The position numbers and the translations under genes are program-made. This document shows, one piece after another, positions 1-6,865 of a stretch of DNA of 9,907 nt; within the stretch, counting starts at the first letter, position 1; every line of letters begins with the position of its first letter. This DNA is from an uncultured Hyphomicrobiales bacterium (GTDB lineage Bacteria > Pseudomonadota > Alphaproteobacteria > Rhizobiales > Beijerinckiaceae), in assembly GCA_903932565.1 (NCBI GenBank), contig CAIZGQ010000309.1:1-9907 (forward strand). Reading direction: 5' to 3'. The notes beneath the pieces were generated by a model that worked only from the letters and a program-made list of their open reading frames with translations, was not told where the DNA came from and made no database searches.

Positions 1-138
1 TCACTCCCGTATCGTTCGAAGATTTCAATAGACAAGTTTGGCGTTCATTCCAATGAATTGATACATCTGCAAAAATTGAAGCAAAATTGGACTCTTAGAG
101 AAAAGTTAAAGGTCATTTCCAACTTGGTTTTTCAGTGA
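1..138 (+). CDS. 3' end of an unidentified upstream gene (partial)
   Basis: Frame 1 is open from the first base to a TGA at 136-138 and encodes about 45 C-terminal residues. The peptide is hydrophilic and lysine-rich, with stretches such as KISIDKFGVHSNELIHLQ and a final ISNLVFQ; I do not recognise the family. The stop codon overlaps the ATG of the next gene in a TGATG arrangement, the usual signature of translational coupling, and this is the main reason to believe the frame is real. Composition is A+T-rich like the two genes that follow, so it probably belongs to the same polysaccharide-related operon. A glycosyltransferase or a modifying enzyme would fit the context, but that is inference only. 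Confidence 0.5.
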   Translation, partial: SLPYRSKISIDKFGVHSNELIHLQKLKQNWTLREKLKVISNLVFQ

Positions 139-1535
139 TGACGACGCGAACCGAAAGTATATCTTTTTCTTTGTTCCAAAGCCCTTTTCATAAAGCAGGC
201 ATGTACTTTTTGAACTTGAAAACTGAAAATCGCTGGTCATATCAGGCTTATAAATTTCTAGAAAAGAATATATGGACGGTTCTCCTCACCTTGCAGATAT
301 GCAATTTCATATTCTACATTGTATTTGATCTCAGTCTTGGGTACCTGCCCACGCCGTTTATCAATGACAAATATGATACGTTCATGGATTTTTTTCATAC
401 TGCCTACTGGAGTATGAATTCCGGACGATACACCGAATGGCATTCCGTATATCCGCCGCTCGTATTTGTTATTGCAAAAATCGCTCTATATCTGGACCCT
501 CTCGCAGAAACAGCTTCTAACGGTTTCTCGTTGCGATCCATTTGGCCGCAAGGAATAGTCTTCCTGATAACAAGTTACATTTTTTCGGTTGGTCTCACGG
601 TCGCCTTGTGGCCGGACAAACAGCCCAAACTCAGAAGGTGGTTTTACTGGACGACATTTTTCTTGTTATCTCCACCAGCATTATTTTCGCTTGAGCGTGG
701 AAATCTTATATTTCTGCTGCCACCATTGATCGTACTCTCCCTGCGGAGTAATAAATTTTCGGCTCAGCTTGCTGAAGCCCTGATGATCAACATCAAGCCA
801 TATATGGTTTTAGTGACAGTATCTTACTTGGTCAAAAAAGATTTTCGAAGCTTCTTTCAAGTCGGCATTTTAAGTGCGATCATTTTTCTCTCGACAGGGT
901 TTTTCCTCGATCCAAACTTCCTGAGTTTTTTTGAGAGCTTTTTGGTGTTTAACGACGTTCCATTCCAGTGGTCACCGATCACACTTCTATCTATGGTCGC
1001 GTCTCCAGCTGTCTATGCGTATGTCAATGAATTTCGATACATTGTAAATGATGATGGTTTGTCGCGAAGCGCGGAATATGTTTTGTTTAGCAAGGTTCCT
1101 ATCTATTTATGTTTCTTATTAGCCAGTGTTGGGCTGTTTTACATTTTGAAAAATTCAAGACAATTGAATATCAATTTGATCAAATTTTATGCTTATCTCA
1201 CGGTACCAGTCTGCGTATTTTCAGCTGGTGGATATTCTTTACTGATCATGTTTGCATGTTTTCATTTTTTATCTTCCGAAAGTGTCTTTGGGAAGCTTGA
1301 ACGGGGTCTGGTGGTTTTGATCTTTGCCCCGCTGGACCTGTTGGTTACGCGAACGAAAATTGACTTCGGAGGGTATTCTTATGTTTCCAAAAAATTTGTC
1401 ACAGCCGTTGATTTCGATACGATTGCATCGATTGCACGCCCCGCCTGCCTAATGTTGATATTAGGTTTGGTAGTGTTTAAGCTGGCTAAATTGAAGTTGT
1501 CCGGCTTGAGAACAGTCGGCGTCACCTATCCTTGA
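138..1535 (+). CDS. Polytopic membrane protein, GT87/DUF2029-like glycosyltransferase
   Basis: This is a 465-residue inner-membrane protein with roughly nine or ten hydrophobic segments. After the first membrane segment comes a loop with acidic residues (D80, D84) and a YPP motif at residues 105-107. A later loop has E186-R187-G188-N189, followed by K220-P221-Y222. This pattern of acidic first loop, YPP, ERGN and KPY is what I associate with GT-C fold glycosyltransferases of the GT87/DUF2029 group, which transfer sugars from polyprenyl-phosphate donors on the periplasmic side. ATG at 138 is chosen over GTG at 135 because it overlaps the preceding stop as TGATG; no strong Shine-Dalgarno sequence is visible, which fits coupling. 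The gene is A+T-rich with many TTT, ATT and TTA codons, unlike genes after 2640. Alternatives are another GT-C enzyme or a Wzy-like polymerase. Donor and acceptor are unknown. Confidence 0.6.
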   Translation: MTTRTESISFSLFQSPFHKAGMYFLNLKTENRWSYQAYKFLEKNIWTVLLTLQICNFIFYIVFDLSLGYLPTPFINDKYDTFMDFFHTAYWSMNSGRYTEWHSVYPPLVFVIAKIALYLDPLAETASNGFSLRSIWPQGIVFLITSYIFSVGLTVALWPDKQPKLRRWFYWTTFFLLSPPALFSLERGNLIFLLPPLIVLSLRSNKFSAQLAEALMINIKPYMVLVTVSYLVKKDFRSFFQVGILSAIIFLSTGFFLDPNFLSFFESFLVFNDVPFQWSPITLLSMVASPAVYAYVNEFRYIVNDDGLSRSAEYVLFSKVPIYLCFLLASVGLFYILKNSRQLNINLIKFYAYLTVPVCVFSAGGYSLLIMFACFHFLSSESVFGKLERGLVVLIFAPLDLLVTRTKIDFGGYSYVSKKFVTAVDFDTIASIARPACLMLILGLVVFKLAKLKLSGLRTVGVTYP

Positions 1536-1584
1536 TTGAATTTGACCTCACAAGACTTGAGATCAGTAAGAAAGTAACGCTGCA

Positions 1585-2442
1585 GTGAACAACTTGATTG
1601 GTGCAACATTGAAGCGGCATGACAAAAAGACGATTTTGCTGTCAATATTTTTTATTTCTGCCGTTGCGATATGCGGGAGCCTCCTATTTCGAGCGATCAA
1701 TTATTTTGAAGTCAAAATTGTCTTAGCCTATGGATTTGAAAAAGTTCTTTACTCGGGCCCGAATTTACAAAAAGCCCGTTTAATAGGTCCAGATCATACT
1801 GCGGCACAAATACAGACTGAGACTTTTGCGCTTAAGGTTGCAGAGATGTCTAGCAACCCGGATGTCGCTACTTTGGCGAAAGTGCTATTCCCACGCGCAT
1901 ATGGTGGTTCAGGTCTATTAAGAACCAGAGCCAGCAACGACATGTTGGAAATTAATGTCTCGTCGCCCAGAGCTGAGCTAGCTTTGCCACTAGCAAAATT
2001 GATTGTTAAAGCGATTATGGAAGAGGATTCGCAGACAATACAGCCTCAGATTAATTCAATAGAAATTAGACGAAAAAAGGTTTCAGATGAAGTAAAACAA
2101 CTTCAAGACTCTGTTGATTTCATTATTCGAAATCTTTTATGTCATTATTGTTTCGAAAAAAGCGAGCAGTATGGGGGCTCTGATAGTGATATTTTAAAAA
2201 TCTATCTCAATCGTTTGAGCCTCCAGAAAGATTTATATTACCAAGAAGGATTCCTGGCCGATCAAATTAGCCTTTTGAAAGACACGCTCCCCCGCGTCGT
2301 TGCCATCCAGCCAATTCATCATTTTATCAACTCGGAGCTCAAAGCTAGTATCTTTGGCGCTTTATTTGGAAGTTTGTTAGTTGGATTATATTTCCTAGCG
2401 TTGTTTCGTCATCAAAAAACGAAGACGTCTGCGCTGACTTGA
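1585..2442 (+). CDS. Wzz-like polysaccharide chain-length determinant (PCP-type) protein
   Basis: The 285-residue product has the layout of polysaccharide co-polymerases: a short cytoplasmic N-terminus, a membrane segment at about residues 16-36, a periplasmic domain with charged helical stretches at about 150-240, and a second membrane segment at about 254-274 with a short basic tail. An RVV followed by prolines just before the glycine-rich second segment resembles the pre-TM2 region of Wzz. It is somewhat short for Wzz and has no kinase domain. GTG at 1585 is used; no in-frame ATG is nearby and the ribosome site is weak. It starts 49 bases after the glycosyltransferase-like gene and is probably co-transcribed with it. 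An unusual feature is a CHYC pair (C186, C189) in the predicted periplasmic helix, which could form a disulfide. By family role it would set surface-polysaccharide chain length. Confidence 0.55.
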   Translation: MNNLIGATLKRHDKKTILLSIFFISAVAICGSLLFRAINYFEVKIVLAYGFEKVLYSGPNLQKARLIGPDHTAAQIQTETFALKVAEMSSNPDVATLAKVLFPRAYGGSGLLRTRASNDMLEINVSSPRAELALPLAKLIVKAIMEEDSQTIQPQINSIEIRRKKVSDEVKQLQDSVDFIIRNLLCHYCFEKSEQYGGSDSDILKIYLNRLSLQKDLYYQEGFLADQISLLKDTLPRVVAIQPIHHFINSELKASIFGALFGSLLVGLYFLALFRHQKTKTSALT

Positions 2443-2620
2443 AACTGCGTGGATCGTATTGTTCAATCGAACGTGCAAGTCTGCAGTAGATCTTCGCAGC
2501 AGCATGTCTTGTCGCGATGTCAATCATCATCGGAACACTCGTTCTGAAATGGTTCGCGATTTGAACGCAGGCCACGCCGAAACGAGCCAGACACAGGTTT
2601 TTGTGTGTCTGGGAAATCAT
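2345..2620 (-). CDS. Possible small hypothetical gene (up to 91 aa) or remnant
   Basis: A minus-strand frame starts at ATG 2618-2620 and ends inside the 3' end of the Wzz-like gene, overlapping it by about 98 bases. Residues 12-58 read like a folded helical protein, for example ARFGVACVQIANHF and PMMIDIATRHAAAKIY, and this part falls almost exactly in the gap after the Wzz-like gene. By hand count its G+C by codon position is ordered third > first > second, as expected of a real coding frame. The last third is serine- and polar-rich and overlaps the neighbour, so it may be a run-through after decay. The ATG directly abuts a GGGGG run, too close for a good ribosome site. I do not recognise the family, and the call is tentative. 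Confidence 0.3.
   Translation of the reverse strand: MISQTHKNLCLARFGVACVQIANHFRTSVPMMIDIATRHAAAKIYCRLARSIEQYDPRSFKSAQTSSFFDDETTLGNIIQLTNFQIKRQRY
2587..2612. repeat. Perfect 9-bp inverted repeat (hairpin) near the composition boundary
   Basis: CCAGACACA at 2587-2595 is the exact reverse complement of TGTGTCTGG at 2604-2612, with the 8-base loop GGTTTTTG. Neither strand has a T-run after the stem, so it is not a standard intrinsic terminator. It could still slow transcription arriving from the Wzz-like gene, or be a scar at the junction where base composition changes. It also lies inside the first codons of the possible small minus-strand gene. Confidence 0.5.
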
Positions 2621-2740
2621 CCCCCGTTGGATGAAAAAATGCCACTAGCTCCAAACCAACCCCCTACCTTAAAAACTGCAGAGGCGCTTTGCGCTCGGGC
2701 ATGGGGAAAGGGCGCGAGGCGCGAAGCCGCCCCCTCCGCT

Positions 2741-4342
2741 TCACCCGTTGCCCTTCATCATATCCGCCGTCTTGGCTGCCATCATGATCACGCCGGCATT
2801 CAGGTGGCCCGAAATCAGGTCAGGGAATGCCGAGGCATCACAGACCCGCAATCCATCAACGCCGCGCACCCGCATTTGGGTATCCAGCACGGACGTCTCG
2901 TCGCTTCCCATTCGGCAGGTCGAGGAGGGGTGATGCACGGTCGAGATGGTGCGGCGCAGGAACGCGTCGATCTCCGCATCCGTGCGCACATCTTTCCCCG
3001 GATTGGACTCAACGTCGCGATAAGGGTCCATCGCCGCCTGTTCGCCCACATCGCGGGCGCGTTTAAACCCTTCGCGCAACACCGGAAGGTCGTCGGGGTG
3101 CGAGAGGAAGTTGTATTGGATGCGCGGCGGGTCGCGCGGATCGGCGGAAGCAAGGCTTACGCGGCCCCGGCTCTTGGGATGCAGAAGCACGGGCCGGATC
3201 GCATAGCCATCGTCATAGGCCGGCCGCAGCCCCGGCAACCAGGTGCGGGTGTCGGGCGGTACCGTGTGAAACAGAAACTCGATATCCGGGACTGGAATAT
3301 CCGGCTTTGTTTTCACGAACGCATGCAGCCCGCCCGGCACGACGGTCGCAGGGCCCTCGCCGCTCACATAAGCCTGCACCATAGACACAGCCATGCGGTC
3401 GAGCCGCATCGCGCTGTGGAAGGTGCCGGGGCTCTTGCGGGTCCAGTTGATCCAGGCGCCAATGTGATCCTGCAGGTCATGGCCCACGGGGAGATCGACG
3501 CGCGGCGTGATGCCAAGCGCCTTGAGGTCATCCGCCGGGCCAATGCCCGACAACATCAGCAAGCGTGGGGACTGGTAAGCCCCGGACGAAATGACGATCT
3601 CGCGCGTGGCTTCCACCACCTCGACCTGTCCTTTGATGGACACGCGAATGCCAGAGGCGCGTTGCCCGTCAAATGTGAGCTCGAGGGCCTGGGCACCTGT
3701 CACGATTGTCAGATTGGGGCGGCCCCGCGCCGGGTTGAGGAAGGCGCGCGCTGCCGAGCACCGCCGCCCGTCTCGGATCGTGTACTGGCCCCGGCCAAAG
3801 CCTTCCTGCTGGCCACCGTTGTAATCGTCCGTGATGGGGAAGCCAGCCTGCTGGCCCGCCTCCATCCAGGCTGGAAAGATGGGATCTTTCGTCTTGGCGA
3901 ACTGGGTTCCCAGCGGCCCGCTGCCGCCGCGCGCCTCGCTCGCACCCCCTTCAAAGGTTTCGCAGGCTTTGAAGTAGGGCAGGGTCTCCTTGTAGGACCA
4001 TCCCGTGGCGCCGTTGGCGGCCCAGCGGTCGTAATCGCCCGGATTGCCGCGCGTGTAAGCCATGACATTGATGGAGGACGATCCGCCCAAAACCTTGCCG
4101 GCTGCCAGCTGGATGCGGCGGTTGTCGAGGAAAGGTTCGGGCTCGCTCACATAAGCCCAATCATGCAGCTGATGGCGATGCAGCAGCCCCATGCCGATGG
4201 GAATCGAGATCAGCGGATCCCAATCGGTCCCGCCCGCTTCGAGCAGGAGAACGGTCGAATCAGCGTTTTCACTGAGCTTGGCTGCGAGCACACACCCGGC
4301 AGACCCGGCGCCCACAATCACATAATCATAGGCCTTCTGCAT
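2741..4342 (-). CDS. GMC-family FAD-dependent oxidoreductase (choline/alcohol dehydrogenase-like)
   Basis: The complete 533-residue flavoprotein oxidises an alcohol group using FAD. The N-terminal dinucleotide fold shows GAGSAG at residues 11-16, with E35 placed to bind the FAD ribose. GMC signature 1 lies at 83-107 (KVLGGSSSINVMAYTRGN, then DRW), and signature 2 at 254-269 (GAYQSPRLLMLSGIGP). The catalytic pair is intact: H471 in HHPSSTCRMG and N515 in SGHLNA, 44 residues apart as in choline oxidase (H466/N510). There is no signal peptide, so it is likely cytoplasmic. The ATG is preceded by AGGG (4351-4354 on the complement) at an 8-base spacing. It stands alone on the minus strand. Betaine genes (betB, betI) are not visible next to it, so the name betA would be a guess. 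Aliphatic or polyethylene glycol-type alcohols are equally possible substrates. Confidence 0.9.
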   Translation of the reverse strand: MQKAYDYVIVGAGSAGCVLAAKLSENADSTVLLLEAGGTDWDPLISIPIGMGLLHRHQLHDWAYVSEPEPFLDNRRIQLAAGKVLGGSSSINVMAYTRGNPGDYDRWAANGATGWSYKETLPYFKACETFEGGASEARGGSGPLGTQFAKTKDPIFPAWMEAGQQAGFPITDDYNGGQQEGFGRGQYTIRDGRRCSAARAFLNPARGRPNLTIVTGAQALELTFDGQRASGIRVSIKGQVEVVEATREIVISSGAYQSPRLLMLSGIGPADDLKALGITPRVDLPVGHDLQDHIGAWINWTRKSPGTFHSAMRLDRMAVSMVQAYVSGEGPATVVPGGLHAFVKTKPDIPVPDIEFLFHTVPPDTRTWLPGLRPAYDDGYAIRPVLLHPKSRGRVSLASADPRDPPRIQYNFLSHPDDLPVLREGFKRARDVGEQAAMDPYRDVESNPGKDVRTDAEIDAFLRRTISTVHHPSSTCRMGSDETSVLDTQMRVRGVDGLRVCDASAFPDLISGHLNAGVIMMAAKTADMMKGNG

Positions 4343-4519
4343 AAAATTTACCCTGATGTTGAGTTCGCACGTGAGGAGGCAAGCTTAAGACCTGTAGCGT
4401 GACAAGGCCACCGTGTTGTGTAAACAATTGAAGACAAAGGCATTATGTAAAAGCGGTCGCTACCCCGGCATTTTTTCGAAACATAGGCGTACGATGCATC
4501 ATTAAAACTGGGATGAAAG
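4343..4519. other. Upstream region of the GMC oxidoreductase gene
   Basis: No gene is visible in this A+T-richer stretch, which presumably carries the minus-strand promoter. On the complement, TTTACA (4446-4451) and ATTGTT (4423-4428) are 17 bases apart and could serve as weak -35 and -10 elements. A small dyad TTGT-GTAA-ACAA lies at 4416-4427, over the putative -10, where a repressor could bind. These matches are short and could be chance. Confidence 0.3.
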
Positions 4520-4840
4520 TCATAAGGTTTTCTTCAGACTTCGCTGCAAAGCTCCAGATACGGAGATTTGATGGGCGCGCCCGTCAAGCGGCATGAAGCC
4601 CGATGATCCGTACCGGCCGATCCGGTATGACCCCGAAAGATTTGGATTGAGTTCGACGCGTGGAGACGCCTCCAGCGCGTGGATGCCGTTGATGTTCTCC
4701 ATTGCAGTCCGGCACCGCTTCATGTGTGCCCAGCGCATTGCATCATCGATCATTCGCGTCGAGCGAACGGATCCGGCCCGTGGGGCAGTGCGTGTCTTTG
4801 TGCGTTTCAACATTTTACGTTTCAAAGATTTTTTGACCAT
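4520..4840 (-). CDS. Possible small basic hypothetical protein (106 aa)
   Basis: A minus-strand frame can start at ATG 4838-4840 and ends with TGA at 4520-4522. The product has a very basic N-terminus (MVKKSLKRKMLKRTKTRT) followed by a mixed segment with MIDDAMRWAHMKRCR and GSYRIGRYGSSGF. In the central 58 codons I counted G+C of about 60, 52 and 71 percent at positions 1, 2 and 3, the order expected for a true gene here. The overlapping plus-strand frame from 4593 shares its third positions but gives a weaker pattern. If it begins at 4840 it would start only 24 bases from the chemoreceptor start, leaving little promoter room; MIDD at about 4753 is another possible start. Family unknown; it could be a degraded gene. 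Confidence 0.33.
   Translation of the reverse strand: MVKKSLKRKMLKRTKTRTAPRAGSVRSTRMIDDAMRWAHMKRCRTAMENINGIHALEASPRVELNPNLSGSYRIGRYGSSGFMPLDGRAHQISVSGALQRSLKKTL
4803..4825 (+). repeat. Direct repeat CGTTTCAA x2 before the chemoreceptor gene
   Basis: CGTTTCAA occurs at 4803-4810 and again at 4818-4825, a 15-base period, about 40-60 bases before the chemoreceptor start codon. The local sequence is A+T-rich compared with its surroundings. Its position would suit a regulator-binding or promoter element, but no known consensus is recognised. Confidence 0.35.
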
Positions 4841-4850
4841 TTCCTGCGCC

Positions 4851-4857
4851 GAGGGGG
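4851..4857 (+). promoter_or_regulatory. Ribosome binding site fixing the chemoreceptor start
   Basis: GAGGGGG lies 7 bases before ATG 4865. This is the only convincing Shine-Dalgarno sequence near the start, and it argues against the frame's upstream extension to 4679. The first membrane segment also begins a few residues after this ATG. Confidence 0.65.
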
Positions 4858-4864
4858 CACAGCC

Positions 4865-6691
4865 ATGCGGATGACCATCGTCAAAACCCAAACGCTTTTT
4901 GCAGCCTGCGTGTTTGTTTGCATGGCAACGCTGATTGGCCTCGCGTCCTACACATTTAGTGAGTTGCGCATCGGCAGTCCGTCGTTTGATCGCATCATCG
5001 CAGGCAAGGATCTCGTCGCAGATATCCTGCCGCCGCCCGAATACATCATCGAGGCTTATCTTGAGGCCAACATGGCAGAGCGGTTTGGCGCAGATCCCAA
5101 GCGCATCGCCAAATTGCAGCAGTTGCGTAAGGATTTTGATGAGCGCCGCGAATTCTGGGGCAAGGCGGATTTGCCGAGTGAGTTGAAGCTGTCATTGACC
5201 GATAAGGCTGCAAAGCCGGCGCTGGCATTTTTCAACGAGCTGGACACTGTGTTCCTTCCGGCCATTCAAAATAACGACAAAGATGCGATCGCAAAGTCCT
5301 TTGCCCGCCTGACGACCGCCTACAATGCCCAGCGCGCCGCCGTTGATGAGCTTGTCGATCTGTCGAACACTTTCCTGACGGACGCGCAGAACAATGCGGA
5401 AGCGCGCGGGGCCTTCCTGCAGAAAGTCGCTCTTGGCACGACTGCGATCATCCTTTTGTTTCTGGCCGGTGCCGTGCTTTTCATGAAGCGCCGTGTGGCA
5501 AACCCGATTGCCGAGATTGCCGACAGCATGGCAACGCTGGCAAAGGGCGAAGATGTCGACGTGTCGCGATTTGTTTCGCGCTCGGATGAAGTTGGCGCTA
5601 TGGCAGAAGCGGTAGCCGTGTTTGCCGCTGCGGCAGTGGAAAAGAAGGCTCTGGAAGAGCGGGAACTTGAAACGCGCGCGCAGACGCGTAACGAGCGCCT
5701 GGCCCGTGAAGCCGAACAGCAGACAGCCGCCAAGCAGGCGCAGATTGTCATTCACACATTGGCTGAAGGTCTTGGGCGCTTGTCGGAAGGTGACTTGCTG
5801 CATCAGATCAACCAGCAGTTTGAAGGCGAAGCCGATCAGCTGCGCAATGACTTCAACGTCTCCCTTGCCAAGCTGCGCGATGTCATCGTCTCTGTGGTGC
5901 AGAATTCGGAAGAGATCCGCTCCGGGTCGCGTGAAATCAGCCTTGCGGCGGATGATCTGTCGCGTCGCACCGACAATCAGGCGGCAAGCTTGGAGGAAAC
6001 CTCCGCTGCCCTCACCGAAATCTCGCACACGGTGAAGCGCACAGCCGAGGGCGCTGCCCACGCGCGCGATGTGGTGGCGCAGACCAAGAAGGATGCTGAC
6101 CTTGGCGGTGAGATTGCCCATCAGGCGGTTGATGCGATGAATGGCATCGAGCAGGCGTCGCAGCAGATTTCGCAGATTATTGGCGTGATTGATGAAATCG
6201 CATTCCAGACCAATTTGCTGGCGCTGAATGCTGGCGTTGAGGCGGCACGTGCGGGCGATTCAGGCCGTGGCTTTGCCGTCGTGGCGCAGGAAGTGCGCGC
6301 ACTGGCTCAGCGCTCTGCGGACGCTGCCAAGGAAATCAAGAGCCTCATCACCAATTCGCGCAATCAGGTGGAAACCGGCGTGAAGCTCGTGATCGGGACC
6401 GGCGACGCCCTTAAGCGCATCGTGAAAGAAGTGCAGGAACTCTCCGAAATCGTGCAGACGATTTCGTCGAGCGCCAGCGATCAGGCAAACGGTCTGCAGG
6501 AGATTACGGCCGCTGTGACGCAGATGGACGAGATGACCCAGCAGAACGCCGCCATGGTGCAACAGTCCACGGCTGCCAGCCACCAGCTGGCCGCACAGGC
6601 CGACGTCCTGACCCAGATGATGGGCCGCTTTACGATTGACCGGGTTGCCCAGCGCCAGCAGCCGGCCCCAAAGCAGCGTCTGCGCGCCTGA
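4865..6691 (+). CDS. Methyl-accepting chemotaxis protein (transmembrane chemoreceptor)
   Basis: The 608-residue receptor has a membrane segment at about 9-30, a periplasmic sensor of about 155 residues, a second membrane segment at about 188-207 and a HAMP domain at about 208-260. A further HAMP-like helical stretch follows at about 295-340, then the cytoplasmic signalling domain. The conserved hairpin tip is clear at 444-470 (EIAFQTNLLALNAGVEAARAGD, shown in two parts: EIAFQTNLLALN and AGVEAARAGD), with Q/E-rich methylation helices on both sides. It would bind a ligand outside the inner membrane and control CheA through CheW. The sensor carries DILPPPEYIIEAYL at 53-66 just after the first membrane segment; the ligand is unknown. 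The C-terminus (QPAPKQRLRA) lacks an NWETF-type CheR/CheB tether. No che genes are nearby, and it is a single-gene unit closed by the terminator at 6725. Two ATGs exist (4865, 4871); the first has the better ribosome-site spacing. Confidence 0.95.
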   Translation: MRMTIVKTQTLFAACVFVCMATLIGLASYTFSELRIGSPSFDRIIAGKDLVADILPPPEYIIEAYLEANMAERFGADPKRIAKLQQLRKDFDERREFWGKADLPSELKLSLTDKAAKPALAFFNELDTVFLPAIQNNDKDAIAKSFARLTTAYNAQRAAVDELVDLSNTFLTDAQNNAEARGAFLQKVALGTTAIILLFLAGAVLFMKRRVANPIAEIADSMATLAKGEDVDVSRFVSRSDEVGAMAEAVAVFAAAAVEKKALEERELETRAQTRNERLAREAEQQTAAKQAQIVIHTLAEGLGRLSEGDLLHQINQQFEGEADQLRNDFNVSLAKLRDVIVSVVQNSEEIRSGSREISLAADDLSRRTDNQAASLEETSAALTEISHTVKRTAEGAAHARDVVAQTKKDADLGGEIAHQAVDAMNGIEQASQQISQIIGVIDEIAFQTNLLALNAGVEAARAGDSGRGFAVVAQEVRALAQRSADAAKEIKSLITNSRNQVETGVKLVIGTGDALKRIVKEVQELSEIVQTISSSASDQANGLQEITAAVTQMDEMTQQNAAMVQQSTAASHQLAAQADVLTQMMGRFTIDRVAQRQQPAPKQRLRA

Positions 6692-6724
6692 CGCCCGCTT
6701 GCGGGTTCACGCGACCAAATAACG

Positions 6725-6756
6725 AGGCATCGCGCATTGAGCGCGGTGCCTTTTTT
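6725..6756 (+). terminator. Intrinsic terminator of the chemoreceptor gene
   Basis: AGGCATCGCGC (6725-6735) pairs with GCGCGGTGCCT (6741-6751) in an 11-bp stem with one G-T pair and an ATTGA loop, followed by a run of six T ending at 6756. It lies 34 bases after the receptor stop codon. Confidence 0.9.
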
Positions 6757-6837
6757 GTTGCCGTCGTCCCACCCGAGCGGTCTCGCGCGAAGGGATCTGA
6801 CACCAAAGCCACAGTATCGGCCAAAGTCGGATCGTCG

Positions 6838-6852
6838 TTAAAGGCTATTTAA
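6838..6852 (+). promoter_or_regulatory. CtrA-type binding box TTAA-N7-TTAA
   Basis: TTAA at 6838-6841, a 7-base spacer AGGCTAT, and TTAA at 6849-6852 match the full CtrA consensus exactly. CtrA is the cell-cycle response regulator of many alphaproteobacteria and often binds over the -35 region. This box lies about 20 bases before the predicted small RNA and about 270 bases before rcdA, so it could drive the RNA, or a longer transcript if the terminator at 6942 is read through. Confidence 0.65.
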
Positions 6853-6865
6853 GTTTTTCGCTCTA

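Noticed and set aside
2660..2700. Possible minus-strand terminator after the GMC gene
   Set aside because: A short GCGC-TTT-GCGC stem and a T run exist on the complement, but the stem is weak and separated from the T run by several bases.
2459..4402. 647-residue plus-strand open frame
   Set aside because: It is antisense to the GMC oxidoreductase, whose motifs are complete; the plus product is rich in His, Arg and Ala without recognisable domains.
4493..4500. GATGCATC palindrome
   Set aside because: An 8-base palindrome is expected by chance in a window of this size.
4679..4864. 62-residue N-terminal extension of the chemoreceptor
   Set aside because: The strong ribosome site at 4851 and the membrane segment right after ATG 4865 support the shorter start; the extension has no signal-like character.
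5192..6121. 309-residue minus-strand open frame
   Set aside because: It is antisense to the chemoreceptor and shows no domain of its own.
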